A stretch of 64,000 bases of DNA from Rubritalea tangerina (GCF_042683245.1 NZ_JBHUJB010000031.1:1-64000); one strand, 5' to 3'. Counted from the first letter of the stretch, positions 42,670-52,603 are shown. Translations and numbers: made by a program. Notes: generated by a model from the sequence alone, not told the origin.

Positions 42670-43740
42670 ATGCGCATCGGAATATTGAACAGCGGAGGGG
42701 ACTGTCCTGGGCTCAATGCTGTGATTCACGGAGTTGTGGGAGCGGCTTCAAAACTAGGGATGGAGGTGATTGGCTTTCGTGATGGTTTTGAAGGTTTGTT
42801 GCCACCAGGAGACTATGTGCGACTGGACCCAGCGGACACGGTAGGCATCATGAAACTGGGTGGGACGATTTTAGGGACAACCAATAAGAGTCATTTTGCG
42901 GCAAAAGTGGGTAGTGATGATTTAAAGCAGATTGCGGACAAGGTGGTTGATTTGACGAAGGAGACGATGGCATCTCTGGAGATTGGGGCATTGATTGTGG
43001 TGGGTGGGGATGGATCGTTGGGAACGGCACTGCATTTGTATCACGCAGGGGTGCCAATCATTGGGGTCCCAAAGACTATTGATAATGATTTGCAGGCGAC
43101 AGCGATGACCTTTGGTTTCGACAGCGCGGTTTCCTGTGTGGTGGATGCTTTGGACAGGCTGCATACGACGGCTGTGAGTCACAAGCGTGTGATGGTGGTA
43201 GAGGTGATGGGGAGGTCTGCGGGGTGGATTGCCTTGTGGGGGGGGATAGCAGGAGGTGCGAATGTGGTGCTCATTCCTGAGATTGATTTTGATTTGGATA
43301 AGGTAGCGGCGTGTATTCGCGAACGTGAGGCTCGTGGTAATCACAGCACGATGATTGTTGTGGCAGAAGGTGCGCGGATGCCTGAGGGGGATTTGATTAC
43401 GAAGGATGAGTGTGGCAATTCGATTCGACTCGGAGGGATTGGTGAAGTGGTTGCAGAGCGCATTGGAACATTGACGGGCAAGGAAACGCGGGCGTGTACA
43501 TTGGGACATTTACAGCGTGGTGGCGAACCGACTTCGTTGGACCGGATTCTAGGCGCGCGATTTGGTGTCAAGGCGGTTGAGCTGGCGCATCAGAAGAAAT
43601 TTGGGAGGATGGTGAGTTACCAAGCTTACCATGTGAGCAGCGTGACGATCGAGGAGGCTGTGCACAAAACGCGGACGGTAGAGCCGGATGGAGAGGTGGT
43701 GAACACAGCTCGTGCGATTGGTATTTGTCTTGGAGACTGA
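42670..43740 (+). CDS. pfkA: ATP-dependent 6-phosphofructokinase
   Basis: Phosphofructokinase, 356 residues from ATG 42670 (MRIGILNSGGDCPGLNAVIHG); the 17 codons before it in-frame are not family-like. The nucleotide motif is VGGDGSLGTA (about 97-106) with Gly after GGD, typical of ATP-users. The catalytic segment is PKTIDNDLQA (about 123-132), with Lys before TIDND as in group III PFKs. EVMGRSAGWIALW and HLQRGGEPTSLDRILG are also present. It commits glycolysis. ATP over PPi dependence is inferred from those two residues. Confidence 0.92.
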   Translation: MRIGILNSGGDCPGLNAVIHGVVGAASKLGMEVIGFRDGFEGLLPPGDYVRLDPADTVGIMKLGGTILGTTNKSHFAAKVGSDDLKQIADKVVDLTKETMASLEIGALIVVGGDGSLGTALHLYHAGVPIIGVPKTIDNDLQATAMTFGFDSAVSCVVDALDRLHTTAVSHKRVMVVEVMGRSAGWIALWGGIAGGANVVLIPEIDFDLDKVAACIREREARGNHSTMIVVAEGARMPEGDLITKDECGNSIRLGGIGEVVAERIGTLTGKETRACTLGHLQRGGEPTSLDRILGARFGVKAVELAHQKKFGRMVSYQAYHVSSVTIEEAVHKTRTVEPDGEVVNTARAIGICLGD

Positions 43741-43781
43741 GAGGTGGATTAGAGGGGGGGAATTGTGACGGAAGCGTCTTA

Positions 43782-43860
43782 AATCGAGTGGATTTCGTCG
43801 ATTTCTTGAAAAAAGTGTCAAAATTGGGGCTGAAACTGTTTATTCTGCTTGCTATAGGGC
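43782..43860 (+). promoter_or_regulatory. Candidate rpsA promoter region
   Basis: CTGAAA, a 17-bp gap, then TATAGG gives a passable sigma-70-type match near 43829-43857, about 150 bp before the rpsA start. The leader that follows is long, as often seen with autoregulated rpsA. Weak evidence. Confidence 0.3.
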
Positions 43861-44008
43861 GAGGGATTTCTACATTGCCCGCCCCTTCTCGAAGGGAAAA
43901 CTGATCAACTTCTTCCAGTGGCATGGATGTTGGAGCCCCGGTTCCGTGCTACTCATTCTGGGGCAATTCAGGAGGAAGATTGAATCAATAACATAAACAA
44001 AACAAACA

Positions 44009-45694
44009 ATGAGCATTAATGCTGAACTCTCGGAGCTTATCGATTCTAAGTTCCGTGAATTTAAAGAAGGTACCATCGTTAATGGTACTATCATCGATAT
44101 CCGTCCACAAGTTGTTCTCGTGGACATCGGCTACAAGTCCGAAGGCGCTATTCCATCTGCTGAATTCGAAGACGAAGAAATCGAAGTTGGTGATGGTGTA
44201 GAAGTTCTCCTCATGAAGCTTGAGGATGACAACGGCATGGTCGTACTCTCCAAGGAAAAAGCTGCACACAAGCAGAACTGGGAGAAGATCGTCAAGGTTT
44301 ACGAAGACGGTGGTCTTGTCAAAGGCAAGGTCAAGAGCGTGGTCAAGGGTGGCCTTATGGTCAACGTTGGTGTTGAAGCATTCCTTCCTGGTTCACAGGT
44401 CGACATCATCCCACCAAAAGATCTCTCTGAGTACGTAGGTAAGATTTTTGAATTCAAGATCGTTAAGGTTAACGACGAGCGTAAGAACATCGTTCTTTCA
44501 CGTCGTGAGGTGATCGAAGCTGAGCGTGCTGAAATGCGTCAGCAGTTCCTTCAAACTGTTGCTGTTGGTGACAAGGTTGAAGGTATTGTTAAGAACATCA
44601 CTGACTTTGGTGCGTTCGTTGACCTTCAGGGCATGGACGGACTTCTTCACATCACTGACATGTCATGGGGACGTATTTCTCATCCATCTGAGATGCTTCA
44701 CATCGGTCAGTCACTTGAAGTACAGATCCTTGACGTTGATCGTGACAAGGAGCGTGTTTCCCTTGGTATCAAGCAGATGCAAGATAACCCATGGGCTGAC
44801 ATCGAAGCGAAGTACCCAATTGGCCAGCACGTCAAAGGTAAGGTTACTAAGCTTCTTCCATACGGAGCATTCATCGAAATCGAGAAGGGTGTTGAAGGAC
44901 TTGTGCACGTATCTGAGCTTTCTTGGGTTAAGCGCATCACACGTCCATCCGACGTTCTTGAGCTTGGTCAGGAGATTGAAGCAGTTGTTCTCGGTATTTC
45001 TATCGAAGAGCAGAAGATTTCTCTCGGCGTACGTCAGCTCGAAGAGAACCCATGGGATGCGATCGAAGCTCGCTACCCAATCGGTCAGCGCATCACAGGT
45101 GCTGTGCGTAACCTCACAACATACGGTGCATTCGTAGGTCTTGAGGAAGGCATTGACGGTATGATCCACGTATCCGATCTTTCATGGACACGTAAGATCA
45201 ACCACCCATCTGAAGTTCTTAAGAAGGGTGATGAAGTGGAAGCTGTTGTTCTTTCCATCGATAAAGAGAACCAGCGTGTTTCTCTCGGTGTTAAGCAAGC
45301 TGAAACAGATCCATGGGCTGACATCGATGACAAGTTCAAGGTTGGCGACCTCGTTAAAGGTCAGGTTGCTAAGATTGCATCCTTCGGTGCGTTTGTTAAC
45401 CTTCAGGACGACATCGACGGACTCATCCACATTTCTCAGCTTTCTGAGGATCACGTTGAGCGCGTCAAGGACGTACTCAAGGTTGGAGACGACGTTGAAG
45501 CACGCGTCATCAAGGTGGACAAAGTTGAGCGTCGTATCGGTCTTTCCATCAAGGCAGTTGAGTACTCAGAAGACGAGCTTCGCAAGGAGTCTCAGTCCTT
45601 CGAGACACTCAAGCCATCCAGCGAAATGGTTGGTCTCGAGCAGGCATTCAACCTCGCCTCAACTGGCGAAGAGTGGAGCCCATCCGAAGACTAA
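44009..45694 (+). CDS. rpsA: 30S ribosomal protein S1
   Basis: S1 of 561 residues with six consecutive S1/OB repeats, the usual number for the long form. The repeats are easy to see from recurring ITDFGAFVDLQGMDGLLHIT, LPYGAFIEIEKGVEGLVHVS, LTTYGAFVGLEEGIDGMIHV and ASFGAFVNLQDDIDGLIHIS blocks. It binds mRNA on the 30S subunit and aids initiation. Codons are C-rich and uniform compared with the neighbours, as for a highly expressed gene. A short basic-poor tail (SFETLKPSSEMVG...) ends the protein. Confidence 0.98.
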   Translation: MSINAELSELIDSKFREFKEGTIVNGTIIDIRPQVVLVDIGYKSEGAIPSAEFEDEEIEVGDGVEVLLMKLEDDNGMVVLSKEKAAHKQNWEKIVKVYEDGGLVKGKVKSVVKGGLMVNVGVEAFLPGSQVDIIPPKDLSEYVGKIFEFKIVKVNDERKNIVLSRREVIEAERAEMRQQFLQTVAVGDKVEGIVKNITDFGAFVDLQGMDGLLHITDMSWGRISHPSEMLHIGQSLEVQILDVDRDKERVSLGIKQMQDNPWADIEAKYPIGQHVKGKVTKLLPYGAFIEIEKGVEGLVHVSELSWVKRITRPSDVLELGQEIEAVVLGISIEEQKISLGVRQLEENPWDAIEARYPIGQRITGAVRNLTTYGAFVGLEEGIDGMIHVSDLSWTRKINHPSEVLKKGDEVEAVVLSIDKENQRVSLGVKQAETDPWADIDDKFKVGDLVKGQVAKIASFGAFVNLQDDIDGLIHISQLSEDHVERVKDVLKVGDDVEARVIKVDKVERRIGLSIKAVEYSEDELRKESQSFETLKPSSEMVGLEQAFNLASTGEEWSPSED

Positions 45695-45718
45695 TTCTTT
45701 CGACAAAGAATCAAAGCA

Positions 45719-45752
45719 AAGCGCTCTGGGGATGCCCAGGGCGCTTTTTTGT
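45719..45752 (+). terminator. rpsA terminator
   Basis: Twelve-bp stem AAGCGCTCTGGG / CCCAGGGCGCTT, 4-nt loop, then TTTT. Strong intrinsic terminator 25 bp after the stop. Confidence 0.9.
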
Positions 45753-45833
45753 TTTGAGGGTGTGAAATTTCTATGTTCATGAGGTGTGAACTATTGTATC
45801 TGTTAGTGACTATACAAGTTTGCTTGTTTGATT

Positions 45834-46784
45834 ATGGTAGAGAGAATTCAGAAGTTATTGGCGAGAGTGGACCGCAGGGATCGATGGTTAGTGGGGGTTT
45901 CAGGCGGGCGGGACTCGATTGCGCTAATGGAGTTATTGGTGAGAGCTGGGTTTAGCGATTTAGTGGTGGTGCATGTGAACCATCAACTGCGAGGGGGGGA
46001 GTCTGATTCTGATGCGCGATTTGTTGAGGAATTGGCAGGTCGTTGTGGTATTCCATTTTACCAAGAGGCGGTGGATGTGAAGGGGAGGATGGAAGCGGAG
46101 AAGAAGGGGATAGAGTTAGTGGCTAGGGAAGTTCGGCATGAAGTGTATGCGAGGGCACTGGTGGCTTATGAAGCTAAGGGTGTTTTGTTAGGCCACCATG
46201 CTGATGATCAAGCTGAGACGGTGTTATATAATCTATTACGTGGCTCCAATGGCTTGAAGGGGATACGCTTTGAGAATATTGTGAACATTGATGGAGTATC
46301 GATGCGCTTAGTGAGGCCTTTATTGGAGATTAGGCGTTCTGAGATTGATGATTACATTGCTAGGTATGAGATTGAATACCGTGAGGATGCGAGCAATGCT
46401 GAGGCGTTTACAGCGCGCAACAGGATTCGGCACGAGGTGATGCCCTTGTTGGTTGACATTATGCAGCGCGAAGTGGTGCCATCAATCAATGCAGCAGCTG
46501 AGGTGAGTCGGGAGCAGGGGGATTTTTTAGCTAAAGAGTTAGAGATGGATCAGTTGCTAGACCCACAGGGGAGAATCTTTTTACCCGCATTTAAAGAGCT
46601 GGACTTTGTGTTACAGCAGTCGGTAATTTTTCATTATCTCAAGCGGCATGGGGTGCCGGATTTGAGTCGTGATTTAGTGGCTCGATGTGTGGCGCTCAAG
46701 GATACGGATGTGGGAGCTAAGTGTAATTTACCGGGGGGGCGTTGGATGCGCCGCAAGGAGCAAAGGCTCTTCATTCAAGAGTAA
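45834..46784 (+). CDS. tilS: tRNA(Ile)-lysidine synthetase
   Basis: TilS, 316 residues, adds lysine to C34 of tRNA-Ile(CAU). The PP-loop motif is VSGGRDSIALME (about 22-33), where Arg replaces the more usual Lys or Met. LGHHADDQAETVLYNLLRGS (about 121-140) and the DASNAEAFTARNRIRHEVMP motif are diagnostic. It is shorter than E. coli TilS, lacking most C-terminal domains, as in many bacteria. ATG 45834 is preferred over the TTG 6 bp earlier. Confidence 0.94.
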   Translation: MVERIQKLLARVDRRDRWLVGVSGGRDSIALMELLVRAGFSDLVVVHVNHQLRGGESDSDARFVEELAGRCGIPFYQEAVDVKGRMEAEKKGIELVAREVRHEVYARALVAYEAKGVLLGHHADDQAETVLYNLLRGSNGLKGIRFENIVNIDGVSMRLVRPLLEIRRSEIDDYIARYEIEYREDASNAEAFTARNRIRHEVMPLLVDIMQREVVPSINAAAEVSREQGDFLAKELEMDQLLDPQGRIFLPAFKELDFVLQQSVIFHYLKRHGVPDLSRDLVARCVALKDTDVGAKCNLPGGRWMRRKEQRLFIQE

Positions 46785-46882
46785 TGGGGGAGTCATTTGG
46801 TGATCGGGAGTATATACGCTTGAAATTCCCGGCTTAAACCTCCAGCAATGGGGCACACAAATTATTTTCAATCTAGAATATT

Positions 46883-47593
46883 ATGGGACGCGCATTTGAA
46901 TACCGGAGAGCATCAAAAGAGAAACGCTGGGACAAGATGTCCAAGCTTTTTCCTAAGTTAGGTAAGGCCATTACAGTGGCGGCTAAGGAGGGTGGAGAAG
47001 ATCCTGAGGTGAATGCCAAGCTTCGTGCAGCGATTGCGACAGCCAAGGCTGAAAACATGCCTAAGGATAACATTGATAAGGCGATTGCACGTGCAACGGC
47101 CAAGGATGCCGTTTCCTACACTGAGGTGAATTATGAAGGTAAGGGGCCGCACGGAGTGTTAATTTGGGTGGAGTGCGCGACTGATAACAACACGCGTACA
47201 TTCACGAATGTGAGAACGATTTTTAATAAGACGGGTGGGAGTTTGCTTCCATCTGGTGGCTTAGAATTTATGTTTACTCGCAAGGCTGTGGTGCAGTTCA
47301 AGAAACCAGAGGGGCAGGACATAGAAGAGATTGAGTTAGAGTTGATCGATCACGGTCTTGAGGAGATGGAGGATATGGGTGAAGAGGTGGTGGCATTTGG
47401 TGAGTTCACAAGTTTTGGGTCACTGTCTAAGGGGGTTGAGGAATTGGGCTTAGAGATCACGAAGGCTACTCCGGAACGCATCGCGAATAATGCGGCAGAA
47501 TTCACGGAGGAGCAAATTGCTGAGATTGAGGTATTACTCGATAAATTAGAAGACGATGACGATGTTCAGAATGTCTTCACCAACATTGCTTAA
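46883..47593 (+). CDS. yebC: YebC/PmpR family protein
   Basis: YebC family protein of 236 residues. Hallmarks: MGRAFEYRRASKEKRWDKMSK near the start split as EYRRASKEKRWDKMSKLF, NMPKDNIDKAIARATAKD (about 58-75), and YEGKGPHGVLIWVECATDNN (about 86-105). Family members act as regulators or as translation factors at proline stretches. Unlike many genomes it is not next to ruvC. A hairpin follows the stop. Confidence 0.95.
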   Translation: MGRAFEYRRASKEKRWDKMSKLFPKLGKAITVAAKEGGEDPEVNAKLRAAIATAKAENMPKDNIDKAIARATAKDAVSYTEVNYEGKGPHGVLIWVECATDNNTRTFTNVRTIFNKTGGSLLPSGGLEFMFTRKAVVQFKKPEGQDIEEIELELIDHGLEEMEDMGEEVVAFGEFTSFGSLSKGVEELGLEITKATPERIANNAAEFTEEQIAEIEVLLDKLEDDDDVQNVFTNIA

Positions 47594-47609
47594 TCATAAA
47601 AGATGTTAG

Positions 47610-47650
47610 CTCCCACCTCCTTTAAAAGCATGAGGGGGGAGTCATTTTCA
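47610..47650 (+). terminator. yebC terminator-like hairpin
   Basis: Stem CTCCC-A-CCTC / GAGG-G-GGGAG with a 12-nt loop, followed by TCATTTTC. Moderate strength; it lies between convergent genes. Confidence 0.5.
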
Positions 47651-47699
47651 TAGCCATGCAGTGGGGGGCTGCTGCATGGTCTAATTTCATTATTTGAGT

Positions 47700-48416
47700 T
47701 TATTGCAGAGGCTTCTCGTGGGCGTCTGCATGGAATCGTCTGGGGGAATATAATCTGAGGGTGAAGGCGCAGCTCATGAGGGCGTCTTTGAGTAAGCGTG
47801 AGATACAGGCTTTTGAAAATCTTCGGGCGCTAGTTTGGATGGGGAGGTTTAGAGTCTGTGGGCGGGTGTGTTTTTTGGCTCGAATGCAGAGATCTAGGTC
47901 CTCAAGTTGGAGGAGGGGCTGGTAGCCTCCGATTTGGTGGAAGAGTTGGGATTGGATGAAGATGGATTGATCACCGTAGGCGAGGAAGCAAGCTTTGGTG
48001 CGCCAATATGCCAGCCAACTAGTGACACGCAGGAGGGGGGAGTTTGGAGTAAAGTGTCTTTTGAAACAGCCGCAGAGGTGGTTGTTTTGGAGTGTGCGTT
48101 TGATGGCTTGGCAGGCGCCAGCTGGTAGGTGGGTGTCGGCGTGAAGAAAGAGTAGGCCATCGCAAGTGGCTAGATTGGCCCCTTGATTCATTTGTATGGC
48201 GCGGTTCGCGGCGTTTGCTACGGAGTATGTCAGTTTGTTGAAGGTGTTGCAAAACTTCTCAAGTTCGGGAGAGTAGGAAGAATCTACGATAATGATTTCA
48301 TCGGCTTCATGGAACTCGTTCTGTTTTAGAAAGTCGAAGAGGTTAGAGCCTTCGTGGTGGATGGGCACTATAATGCTGAGTCTGATAGGCTGTGATTTTT
48401 TTTCGTTCAAACGCAC
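47700..48416 (-). CDS. Glycosyltransferase family 2 (TIGR04283-like)
   Basis: GT2-type glycosyltransferase of 238 residues. It begins LSIIVPIHHEGSNLFDFL (about 13-30) and has the nucleotide-sugar binding block around IIIVDSSYS. Its later motifs, NQGANLATCDGLLFLHADTH split as LFLHADTHLP, GDQSIFI, and the LEDLDLCIRAKK acidic block, fit the TIGR04283 subgroup (arsenosugar-type). SARRFSKACISR near residue 205 is also characteristic. No arsenosugar partner genes are adjacent, so the acceptor stays unknown. Confidence 0.8.
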   Translation of the reverse strand: MRLNEKKSQPIRLSIIVPIHHEGSNLFDFLKQNEFHEADEIIIVDSSYSPELEKFCNTFNKLTYSVANAANRAIQMNQGANLATCDGLLFLHADTHLPAGACQAIKRTLQNNHLCGCFKRHFTPNSPLLRVTSWLAYWRTKACFLAYGDQSIFIQSQLFHQIGGYQPLLQLEDLDLCIRAKKHTRPQTLNLPIQTSARRFSKACISRLLKDALMSCAFTLRLYSPRRFHADAHEKPLQ

Positions 48417-48485
48417 GAATCGATTGTTGTTTGCGGCAAACTAGCGTAGTCTCGCGCTGTTACCACTATTTTGGTACATTCAACT

Positions 48486-49847
48486 ATGGGGCAGAAGTCA
48501 AAACCAAAGGCTGCGGAGGCGTCAAAGATTTTGATCGTCTTGGCGAGCTTAGTTTTAGTGATCGCGGGAGCCAAGGCTTCTGCGGACTTTGTTGTACCTG
48601 TATTACTGGCGTTTTTTATCGCGACGGTCAGTTTTCCAATCACGCATTGGTTACGTGAGCATCGGGTGCCGAGGGCCTTAGCTGTGTTTATCACGGTTTT
48701 GGTGGATTTTGCCTTTTTAGCGGGGGTGGTGCTGTTAGGTATCATGTTGATTGGTGAGTTACAGACGAAGTGGGAGAGTAAGTATTATGATTTAACGAAA
48801 GACCGGGTTACGCAGTTGGCGGACAACACCTCGGCATTTATGGATAAGTGGGGGATGTTGAGTATCAGTGGAGAGTCTGCAGAGGGTGAAGCTATTGATG
48901 GTGGGGAGGATAGTGGAGCGGGAGGGATTCCGAGAGCGATTGTAGAAGAGGACCTATCTGAGAGTGAGATTGCAGTATCTGAGGGTATTGAGGCGGCGAC
49001 GAATCCAGCTGTGGGGCAGGCGACACGGCCTGGCTTAGAGATTTTGACTGAGGAATTACTGAAGTACCTGAGTGTGAACAAGGTGGTTCAGTTGGGGACT
49101 GACTTTTTAGGCAAGTTGGTATCGTTTTTGGGGACAACATTCATTGTGATGTTATTGACGGTGTTTATGTTAAGTGAGGCACGGATGTTTGGGCGGAGGT
49201 TTAATGCTATTTGCGAGGCCCGCGGACCGAACATTCAACGCATGCTGAGTGCGACCAAGGACATCCAACGGTATTTGGGAATTAAGACTTTGGTGAGTTT
49301 AATGACTGGCTTTTTGGCTGGGGTTTTGTGTTGGGCAGTGGGCTTAGAATTTCCGCTGCTATGGGGGATCTTGGCTTTTGCGCTTAACTACATTCCTGCA
49401 ATTGGCTCAGTAATTGCGGGGATTCCGCCTGTATTGCTTTCCTTGTTGGTTACTGGGGATTGGAAGCATGCGGTAGTAGTGGGAGGTGGGTATTTGTTGA
49501 TCAATGGCTTGCTAGGCAACTTTTTGGAGCCGACTTTGTTAGGGAGAAGGTTTGGTATTTCGACCTTGGTGGTAGTGATTTCGGTGATTTTCTGGGGGTG
49601 GATATGGGGACCTATTGGGATGTTGTTGGCGGTGCCACTGACAATGCTGGTGAAGGTAGCTATGGACAATAGCGCGGATTTCCGATGGATCGCAGTAGCG
49701 ATAAGTAAGGAAGATCGCAATGCTGTTGGGGCGAGTGACGAGCAAATCCTCATGGATGCTGTAGCTCAGTCCCATGAGGCTGAGGAGAAGCGTCAGAAGC
49801 TCTCGGAGGACACCACTAAGTTATCCCATATGTTCCCAGAGTCTTAG
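48486..49847 (+). CDS. AI-2E family transporter (PerM-like)
   Basis: Multi-pass membrane protein of 453 residues from ATG 48486. Two N-terminal hydrophobic segments, an amphipathic, acidic periplasmic or cytoplasmic insert (about 110-185, rich in Glu/Gly/Ser), then helices around FIVMLLTVFMLSEARMFGRR and a C-terminal bundle with GFLAGVLCWAVGLEFPLLWG. The pattern matches the AI-2E/PerM family, whose substrates are mostly unestablished; several members are now linked to Na+/H+ exchange. Its 3' end overlaps the convergent PLD-like gene by 27 bp. Confidence 0.9.
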   Translation: MGQKSKPKAAEASKILIVLASLVLVIAGAKASADFVVPVLLAFFIATVSFPITHWLREHRVPRALAVFITVLVDFAFLAGVVLLGIMLIGELQTKWESKYYDLTKDRVTQLADNTSAFMDKWGMLSISGESAEGEAIDGGEDSGAGGIPRAIVEEDLSESEIAVSEGIEAATNPAVGQATRPGLEILTEELLKYLSVNKVVQLGTDFLGKLVSFLGTTFIVMLLTVFMLSEARMFGRRFNAICEARGPNIQRMLSATKDIQRYLGIKTLVSLMTGFLAGVLCWAVGLEFPLLWGILAFALNYIPAIGSVIAGIPPVLLSLLVTGDWKHAVVVGGGYLLINGLLGNFLEPTLLGRRFGISTLVVVISVIFWGWIWGPIGMLLAVPLTMLVKVAMDNSADFRWIAVAISKEDRNAVGASDEQILMDAVAQSHEAEEKRQKLSEDTTKLSHMFPES

Positions 49848-50501
49848 GAACTCCTGTTGGAATTGGCGCACAAGTTGTTTGTGGTTGGTAACCGTGACAT
49901 TTTCATTATTTTCAGCAGCAGCTGAGCGCGTCCAATTGTAGCTGCCGTTGAGGAGCTTATTGCTGTCGGAGATAGCGAACTTGTGGTGCATGTGAGCCTC
50001 AGTGTTGTCGCAGCGGCAATTGACACCTTGATCGATAAGGTAGTCAAAGTCTGAGCCGAGGTCTTCAGATTTATCGTTATCTGAGATGATACGTATGGCG
50101 ACGCCACGTTTGTGGCTGGCGATAATTTCTTCGACGATTCGATTATCGGTGATGGTGAAAACGCAGATGTCGAGCGAGTGTTGGGCTTCACGGATGAAGC
50201 GTTTGATCCGATGGAGGCAGTCGTCGCCTGGCGAGAAAAATGCGGATGCTTTGATTTCAGCTTCCTTTGAATAGAGCAGCTTGATGACTGACTGGAGCCA
50301 GTCCATGGCGGCGAGCTCACCAATCTCACCGATGGATTTTGTACAGAGGCGAAAAGCGAGTTGTCTGACCTTTGCTTGCTCGGCGACGTTTCCTTGAATC
50401 GTAGCGAGGAGGTCTTTCAGCTCTTTGCGCTCTGAGCGTGAAATGGAAAAGTCCTCCAGGGAATCTGCGAGGACTTGTTCTAAGTATTGAACGTTGTTCA
50501 A
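49821..50501 (-). CDS. Phospholipase D-like protein with one HKD motif
   Basis: Protein of 226 residues with a single PLD motif, HMHHKFAISDSNKLLNGSYN (about residues 167-186), giving the HxK(x4)D signature and the following GSYNWT. One-HKD proteins form dimers in MitoPLD/Zucchini and Nuc nuclease groups, so it may be a nuclease or a lipase. No signal peptide is seen; the N-terminal 80 residues are helical. Convergent with, and overlapping 27 bp of, the AI-2E transporter. Confidence 0.85.
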   Translation of the reverse strand: MNNVQYLEQVLADSLEDFSISRSERKELKDLLATIQGNVAEQAKVRQLAFRLCTKSIGEIGELAAMDWLQSVIKLLYSKEAEIKASAFFSPGDDCLHRIKRFIREAQHSLDICVFTITDNRIVEEIIASHKRGVAIRIISDNDKSEDLGSDFDYLIDQGVNCRCDNTEAHMHHKFAISDSNKLLNGSYNWTRSAAAENNENVTVTNHKQLVRQFQQEFLRLWEHMG

Positions 50502-50558
50502 TGATTTAAGTATTAGGTTTTATCTGATAGTAGGCAGGGTGCGCTACGCGGATCACTG

Positions 50559-52355
50559 TTAGTCGTTTTTGAGGACTCGGATAAAGGCGTCTTGAGGGAT
50601 ATTGACTTTACCGATGGCCTTCATCTTCGCTTTACCTTTTTTCTGCTTTTCGAGGAGTTTACGCTTACGCGAGATATCACCGCCGTAGCATTTTGCGGTG
50701 ACATTTTTGCGCATGGCGGAGATCGATTCACGGGCGATAATCTTACCACCGATGGCAGCCTGGATAGCGACGACGAAGAGTTGTTGAGGGATGACAGTCT
50801 TGAGGCGCTCACAGAGTTGGCGACCGTAGTGTTCCGCTTTTTCACGGTGTACGATGGTTGCAAAAGCATCTACTGGTTCACCAGCGATGAGGATGTCCAT
50901 TTTAACCATTTTGGCGGCGCGGTAGCCATCGTGTTCGTAGTCCATGGAGCCATAGCCGCGCGTCATGGATTTAAGGCGGTCGTTGAAGTCGACGAGGATT
51001 TCGGCGAGGGGCATGCGGCAGGTGAGCATGACACGGAGGTCATCGATGGTCTCGGTATTTTCCATGTCACCACGTTTCTCCATAATAAGCTTCATGAGGT
51101 CACCGATGTAATCACCTGGTGTCATGATGTAGACTCGCACCATTGGTTCGCGGATTTCTTGGATCGCTTGTGAGTCAGGAAGCATGCATGGGTTATCGAC
51201 AATGATTTCCTCACCATCGGTCTGAGTGACCTCGTAAATTACCGATGGGTAGGTGGAAATGATGTCCATGTTGAACTCGCGGCGCAGGCGTTCTTGGATG
51301 ATTTCCATGTGGAGGAGTCCGAGGAAACCACAGCGGAAGCCGAAGCCGAGGGCTGCGGAAGATTCGGACATGAAGGAGAAAGCCGCATCGTTGATTTGGA
51401 GTTTTGCAACCGCGACTTTGAGAGCCTCATAGTCGGAGGTGTCGACTGGGTAGATGCCTGCGAAAACCATGGGTTGGATTTCTTTGAAGCCAGGAAGTGC
51501 TTCTGGGCATGGGTTCTTGGACTCGGTCATGGTGTCGCCGATTTTCACCTCATTGGCGGACTTCATGTTTGCGATCACGTAGCCAACGTCACCAGCGACG
51601 AGTTCATCGCGCTTGGTCATTGCTGGGGTGAAGACACCGACTTCTTTAATTTCGTAGGTGTTTGGAGTGTGGAAAAACTTGATACGTGTGCCGCGTTTCA
51701 TTTTACCTGACATGACGCGAACATAGGATACGACACCTCGGAAGTTGTCGTAGACCGAGTCAAAGACGGAAGCGCGGAGGAGTTCGTCTTCTGGTTGATC
51801 TGGAGCAGGGATGCGCTCAACGATGGCTTCGAGGATGTCTTCGATGCCGATGCCTGCTTTTGCGGATGCGGGAATGGCTTCCTCAGCTGGAATGCAAATA
51901 ATGTCTTCGAGTTGCTTATGGACCTTGGGGAGGTCTGCAGAAGGGAGGTCAATTTTGTTGATAACGGGAACGATTTGCAGCTCTTGCTCGTTAGCGAGGT
52001 GGAGGTTTGCCATGGTTTGAGCTTCGACGCCTTGGGCGGCATCGACGATGAGTATGGCGCCTTCACAGGCGGCAAGTGAGCGGGAGACCTCGTAGGAGAA
52101 ATCAACGTGTCCTGGGGTATCCAGCAAGTTGAGCTGGTAGCGTTTCCCGTCTTTAGCTTTGTAGTACATGCTCACTGGGTGGGATTTGATAGTAATCCCG
52201 CGCTCTCTCTCGAGGTCCATAGCATCGAGTAGCTGATCTTGCTGCTCGCGCTCGGTGATCGTCTTGGTGAATTCAAGGAGTCGGTCGGAGAGCGTGGTTT
52301 TGCCGTGGTCGATATGTGCGATGATCGAAAAGTTACGTGTGAGCTCGATGGACAT
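50559..52355 (-). CDS. lepA: Elongation factor 4 (LepA)
   Basis: LepA, 598 residues, ribosomal GTPase. G1 motif IAHIDHGKTTLSDRLL (about 12-27), G3 in LDTPGHVDFSYEVSRS split as DTPGHVDF (about 78-85), G4 in NKIDLPSAD (about 132-140). Also the LepA-specific C-terminal domain (AAIGGKIIARESISAMRKNV split as KIIARESISAMRKNVTAKCY region, then GGDISRKRKLLEKQKKGKA). Normal length; no nearby lepB. Confidence 0.98.
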   Translation of the reverse strand: MSIELTRNFSIIAHIDHGKTTLSDRLLEFTKTITEREQQDQLLDAMDLERERGITIKSHPVSMYYKAKDGKRYQLNLLDTPGHVDFSYEVSRSLAACEGAILIVDAAQGVEAQTMANLHLANEQELQIVPVINKIDLPSADLPKVHKQLEDIICIPAEEAIPASAKAGIGIEDILEAIVERIPAPDQPEDELLRASVFDSVYDNFRGVVSYVRVMSGKMKRGTRIKFFHTPNTYEIKEVGVFTPAMTKRDELVAGDVGYVIANMKSANEVKIGDTMTESKNPCPEALPGFKEIQPMVFAGIYPVDTSDYEALKVAVAKLQINDAAFSFMSESSAALGFGFRCGFLGLLHMEIIQERLRREFNMDIISTYPSVIYEVTQTDGEEIIVDNPCMLPDSQAIQEIREPMVRVYIMTPGDYIGDLMKLIMEKRGDMENTETIDDLRVMLTCRMPLAEILVDFNDRLKSMTRGYGSMDYEHDGYRAAKMVKMDILIAGEPVDAFATIVHREKAEHYGRQLCERLKTVIPQQLFVVAIQAAIGGKIIARESISAMRKNVTAKCYGGDISRKRKLLEKQKKGKAKMKAIGKVNIPQDAFIRVLKND

Positions 52356-52603
52356 GGTAGGTATGATCTCAGATGCGTTTGTTTGCCGATGCAGGTTGGG
52401 TGACTAGCTCGGCAGGATTCTTGTGGACGAAAGAGAATCCAAGTTGCGGGTATTTTACAGCAAAAAGTGCGTGATTCCGATGATTTATGCGATTGGGGAC
52501 GAATGGCTTGGTGTGAGGAGGGTGGTGGGAAGCGTTTGGGGTTTGTGAAAGATCTGATAGATTCTCTCGCTCTGCGCTAAAATGTTGGTATGAATTTCAG
52601 GTG

